From positions 1 to 16,774 of the forward strand of contig JAJRPK010000013.1 of the NCBI GenBank assembly GCA_024280785.1: a stretch of DNA of 16,774 bases, given 5' to 3'. This document shows, in pieces, positions 15,126 through 16,774 of the stretch; the first letter of the stretch is position 1; every line of letters starts with the position of its first letter. A program made the translations under genes and the position numbers. Origin of the DNA: Gammaproteobacteria bacterium. GTDB taxonomy: Bacteria; Pseudomonadota; Gammaproteobacteria; Pseudomonadales; UBA7434. The notes under the pieces were generated by a model that saw nothing but the letters and a program-made list of their open reading frames with translations, was not told the origin of the DNA and did no database searches.

Positions 15126-15552
15126 GCTTAAACCTTAATGGGCGCTCATTGAGCATTAAGATCTTTTTTCGTTCGCTGTCGGAATTCACAGCTGTTAATA
15201 GTGCAACCCAGAAAGGACCTTGTTCTTCATTTTCTGTACTGGCAACTTGTGCGAAGACTACAATATTTTCGTTCGATGAATAAATGTCCTGCGAAGTATA
15301 ATCATTTTGAATCCACTCTATCATTTCATCTTTTCCACCCTTCAAGGTGGAAACCTGAAGCGCGTGGCTGCCAGACCATGAAGGGTTCCAGGCTTCATAA
15401 ACGTCATAGGCCAAGTCATCGTAATCGCCGGATGGCTCATTTGAAAACCCAAGCAGAATCGTAATATCAATAATTGATGACTCGTCGATTTCTTCCCGGT
15501 CTGGCTGTTCTTCGCTGGATTGTGATCCGAATAATTTTTTAAAAAAGGACAT
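15118..15552 (-). CDS. Hypothetical acidic protein, 144 residues
   Basis: I do not recognise this protein. It begins with a basic amphipathic MSFFKKLFG, followed by a Ser/Glu/Asp-rich low-complexity stretch (10-27) and a soluble, apparently alpha/beta domain rich in acidic and aromatic residues (for example DYDDLAYDVYEAWNPSW, 43-59). There are no cysteines, no signal peptide and no membrane helix. The evidence that it is a real gene is a GGAA ribosome binding site nine bases before the ATG, a perfect TATAAT 30 bases upstream, and a coherent amino acid composition. It sits between slyX and the acyl-CoA synthetase gene, with gaps of more than 130 bases on both sides, so its neighbours say little about its role. 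Confidence 0.75.
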   Translation of the reverse strand: MSFFKKLFGSQSSEEQPDREEIDESSIIDITILLGFSNEPSGDYDDLAYDVYEAWNPSWSGSHALQVSTLKGGKDEMIEWIQNDYTSQDIYSSNENIVVFAQVASTENEEQGPFWVALLTAVNSDSERKKILMLNERPLRFKLS

Positions 15553-15581
15553 AGTTGATTTTCCACGACATTTATATATCT

Positions 15582-15587
15582 ATTATA
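15582..15587 (-). promoter_or_regulatory. Likely -10 box for the 144-residue gene
   Basis: On the minus strand this is a perfect TATAAT, 29 bases before the start codon. A TTTGCA (15608-15603) matches the -35 consensus at four of six positions but at a short 15-base spacing. Confidence 0.4.
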
Positions 15588-15717
15588 TCGATGATGGTGA
15601 TATGCAAATAGATTATTGTTTTATAGACGCAAATTAATAGGCCTGATGATAAAGCCTTAATTGCTGTGGTTTTTCATTATGGCATAACGAGGTTGAAAAG
15701 GGATGTTTATCTTAGGG

Positions 15718-15924
15718 CTAATAATGAGGAGGTTTTTCATCATGCACGCTAATTGAACTACCATTTTCTGCAGAAGTTGCTAGAAACTTGTCTTCGATTT
15801 GCTGTAGGTTTAAGTTTAACTGATCGATTTGTTTTTGCTGCTTATATATCACGTCTGAAAGTTCACTTAGGTGCTTTTCAAGAAACGCAATTTTTGTTTC
15901 TAGTTCTATGATTTCGATATTCAT
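15718..15924 (-). CDS. slyX: SlyX family protein
   Basis: The 68-residue protein is a short coiled coil followed by a flexible tail. Hydrophobic residues recur at heptad-like spacing from residue 6 to about 47 (IELETKIAFLEKHLSELSD onward), and it ends with the family hallmark PPHY. E. coli SlyX has 72 residues and the same overall plan. The molecular function of SlyX is not established. The start ATG at 15924 gives the expected length, though the ribosome binding site is weak. It is a single gene here, with 165 bases to the 144-residue gene downstream and 279 bases to the divergent phosphatase-like gene. The usual slyD neighbour is absent. Confidence 0.92.
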   Translation of the reverse strand: MNIEIIELETKIAFLEKHLSELSDVIYKQQKQIDQLNLNLQQIEDKFLATSAENGSSISVHDEKPPHY

Positions 15925-16203
15925 ATGCTAACTACTATGTAAAGAGTGTATTTAAGGTTTGTTTCTTGTATAGGCTTTATAAATATACAGCCAGTGGGGA
16001 TTTACAAAAAAGGCAAGGATAGCGTACTATCTTGATGCGTTTCCTCTAATAAAAATAGATGCGATTGAAGGAATGGCTAAAGATAACAAAGAATTGGATA
16101 TTATTGTGAGAATTTTTCTCGGAAGGGGTAATCATCAAATTTTCGCATTTAATCATGTTATCCCCGTGCCTATTTATTAGCGGCTAATCATTAAGGAGAA
16201 GTT

Positions 16204-16662
16204 ATGAGTGTGAATCAAGCCTTCAATTTTAAGGCGTTAAATGATTTTATTAGTACGGCAGGGCTGCTAAATGAAGAGCAACTCAATGCTCTCGGGGCCG
16301 AAGGATACAAAGTGGTTATTAATCTTCTGCCACAAGAGAGCGAGTATGCTATTAAGGGTGAGCCATCCATTGTTGCTGCGCAGGGTATTGATTACGAATA
16401 TATCCCGGTGGATTTTGCATCACCCCTTGAAAGTGACTACCAGAGATTTTCTGAAGCAATGTCTATTCACTCAGGCAAAAAGCTGATGGTGCATTGTGCG
16501 GCAAACTATAGAGTTTCTGCCTTTTATGCCATCTATGCATTCCATAATCTCGGGTGGTCAGAATCCCAGGTTTACAGTTTTATTGGCACAATCTGGAACC
16601 TTGGTGAGCATACCGTTTGGGAAGAGTTTGTTTCTAATATGCTCAACGCCAAAAGTGGTTAA
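16204..16662 (+). CDS. Dual-specificity/tyrosine phosphatase-like protein with C-x4-R loop
   Basis: The 152-residue protein has the general shape of the small cysteine phosphatases: an N-terminal region ending in a strand (GYKVVINLLPQ, 34-44), a likely acid loop with D70 (YIPVDFASP), and a signature loop VHCAANYRVSAF (96-107). In the classical loop the nucleophilic cysteine and arginine are separated by five residues; here C98 and R103 are separated by four. I recall relatives with HCAANxRVSAF in proteobacteria, so this is probably a family trait rather than an error. Whether the enzyme is active is unclear. A strong AAGGAGAA lies at 16193-16200, directly before the ATG. It is divergent from slyX and has no obvious operon partner in the window. 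Confidence 0.8.
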   Translation: MSVNQAFNFKALNDFISTAGLLNEEQLNALGAEGYKVVINLLPQESEYAIKGEPSIVAAQGIDYEYIPVDFASPLESDYQRFSEAMSIHSGKKLMVHCAANYRVSAFYAIYAFHNLGWSESQVYSFIGTIWNLGEHTVWEEFVSNMLNAKSG

Positions 16663-16774
16663 CAACGCAAAGACTCGCCGAGGTGATAGTTGAACTCTCT
16701 ATTATTGTCAAACGATACGATTCCCCAATTTCAATATTGGTGAGATCGATGTTGAGCCTAAGGGTACTAATCAC

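Noticed and set aside
16643..16774. Open frame on the minus strand running in from the right edge and stopping at 16643
   Set aside because: It has only 43 sense codons and overlaps the 3' end of the phosphatase-like gene. Some stretches look protein-like, but an open stretch this short is not rare by chance; sequence beyond the window would decide.
1..16774. Similar bases at both window edges (GTGATTAAT near the left, ACTAATCAC at the right)
   Set aside because: The match is imperfect, short, and depends on where the window was cut; there is no sign of a mobile-element boundary.

Overview
The window is a chromosomal segment of moderate-to-low GC from a gammaproteobacterium, probably a marine one. 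The evidence is a trxA, rho, ubiD block in the order common in that class, a SlyX protein ending in the typical PPHY, and Orn, Rho and UbiD proteins that align along most of their length with my memory of the Escherichia coli proteins. A finer placement, for example among Cellvibrionales-like marine bacteria, is only a guess from the mix of genes.

Layout. 1-2.6 kb on the plus strand holds oligoribonuclease (orn), a stand-alone Rieske ring-hydroxylating oxygenase alpha subunit, and a fumarylacetoacetate-hydrolase-family enzyme. 2.7-3.15 kb on the minus strand holds a low-molecular-weight tyrosine phosphatase. 3.2-5.4 kb on the plus strand holds a probable SRPBCC-fold protein and a divergent TrmA/RlmD-type RNA uridine methyltransferase with an iron-sulfur cluster. 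At 5415-5583, between the convergent methyltransferase and ubiD genes, lies a 169-bp palindromic element flanked by a perfect 11-bp direct repeat; it is best read as a miniature inverted-repeat transposable element. 5.6-9.35 kb on the minus strand holds ubiD, rho and trxA, with a 554-bp rho leader. 9.8-12.9 kb on the plus strand holds a membrane VTT (TVP38/DedA-like) domain fused to a flavin disulfide reductase, followed by a membrane-anchored peroxiredoxin-like protein. 12.9-15.9 kb on the minus strand holds slyX, an unrecognised acidic 144-residue protein, an acyl-CoA synthetase and a small DUF4345-like membrane protein. 16.2-16.66 kb on the plus strand holds a phosphatase-like protein with a shortened signature loop.

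Most of the window is RNA turnover and modification (orn, rho, methyltransferase), ubiquinone synthesis (ubiD) and thiol redox work (trxA, the VTT-flavoprotein, the peroxiredoxin-like protein). The Rieske oxygenase, FAA hydrolase and acyl-CoA ligase add a small catabolic or lipid element. No prophage, CRISPR array, rRNA or tRNA is visible. The clearest non-gene signal is the inserted palindromic element. The most interesting protein-level observations are the membrane redox pair and the CX4R phosphatase.
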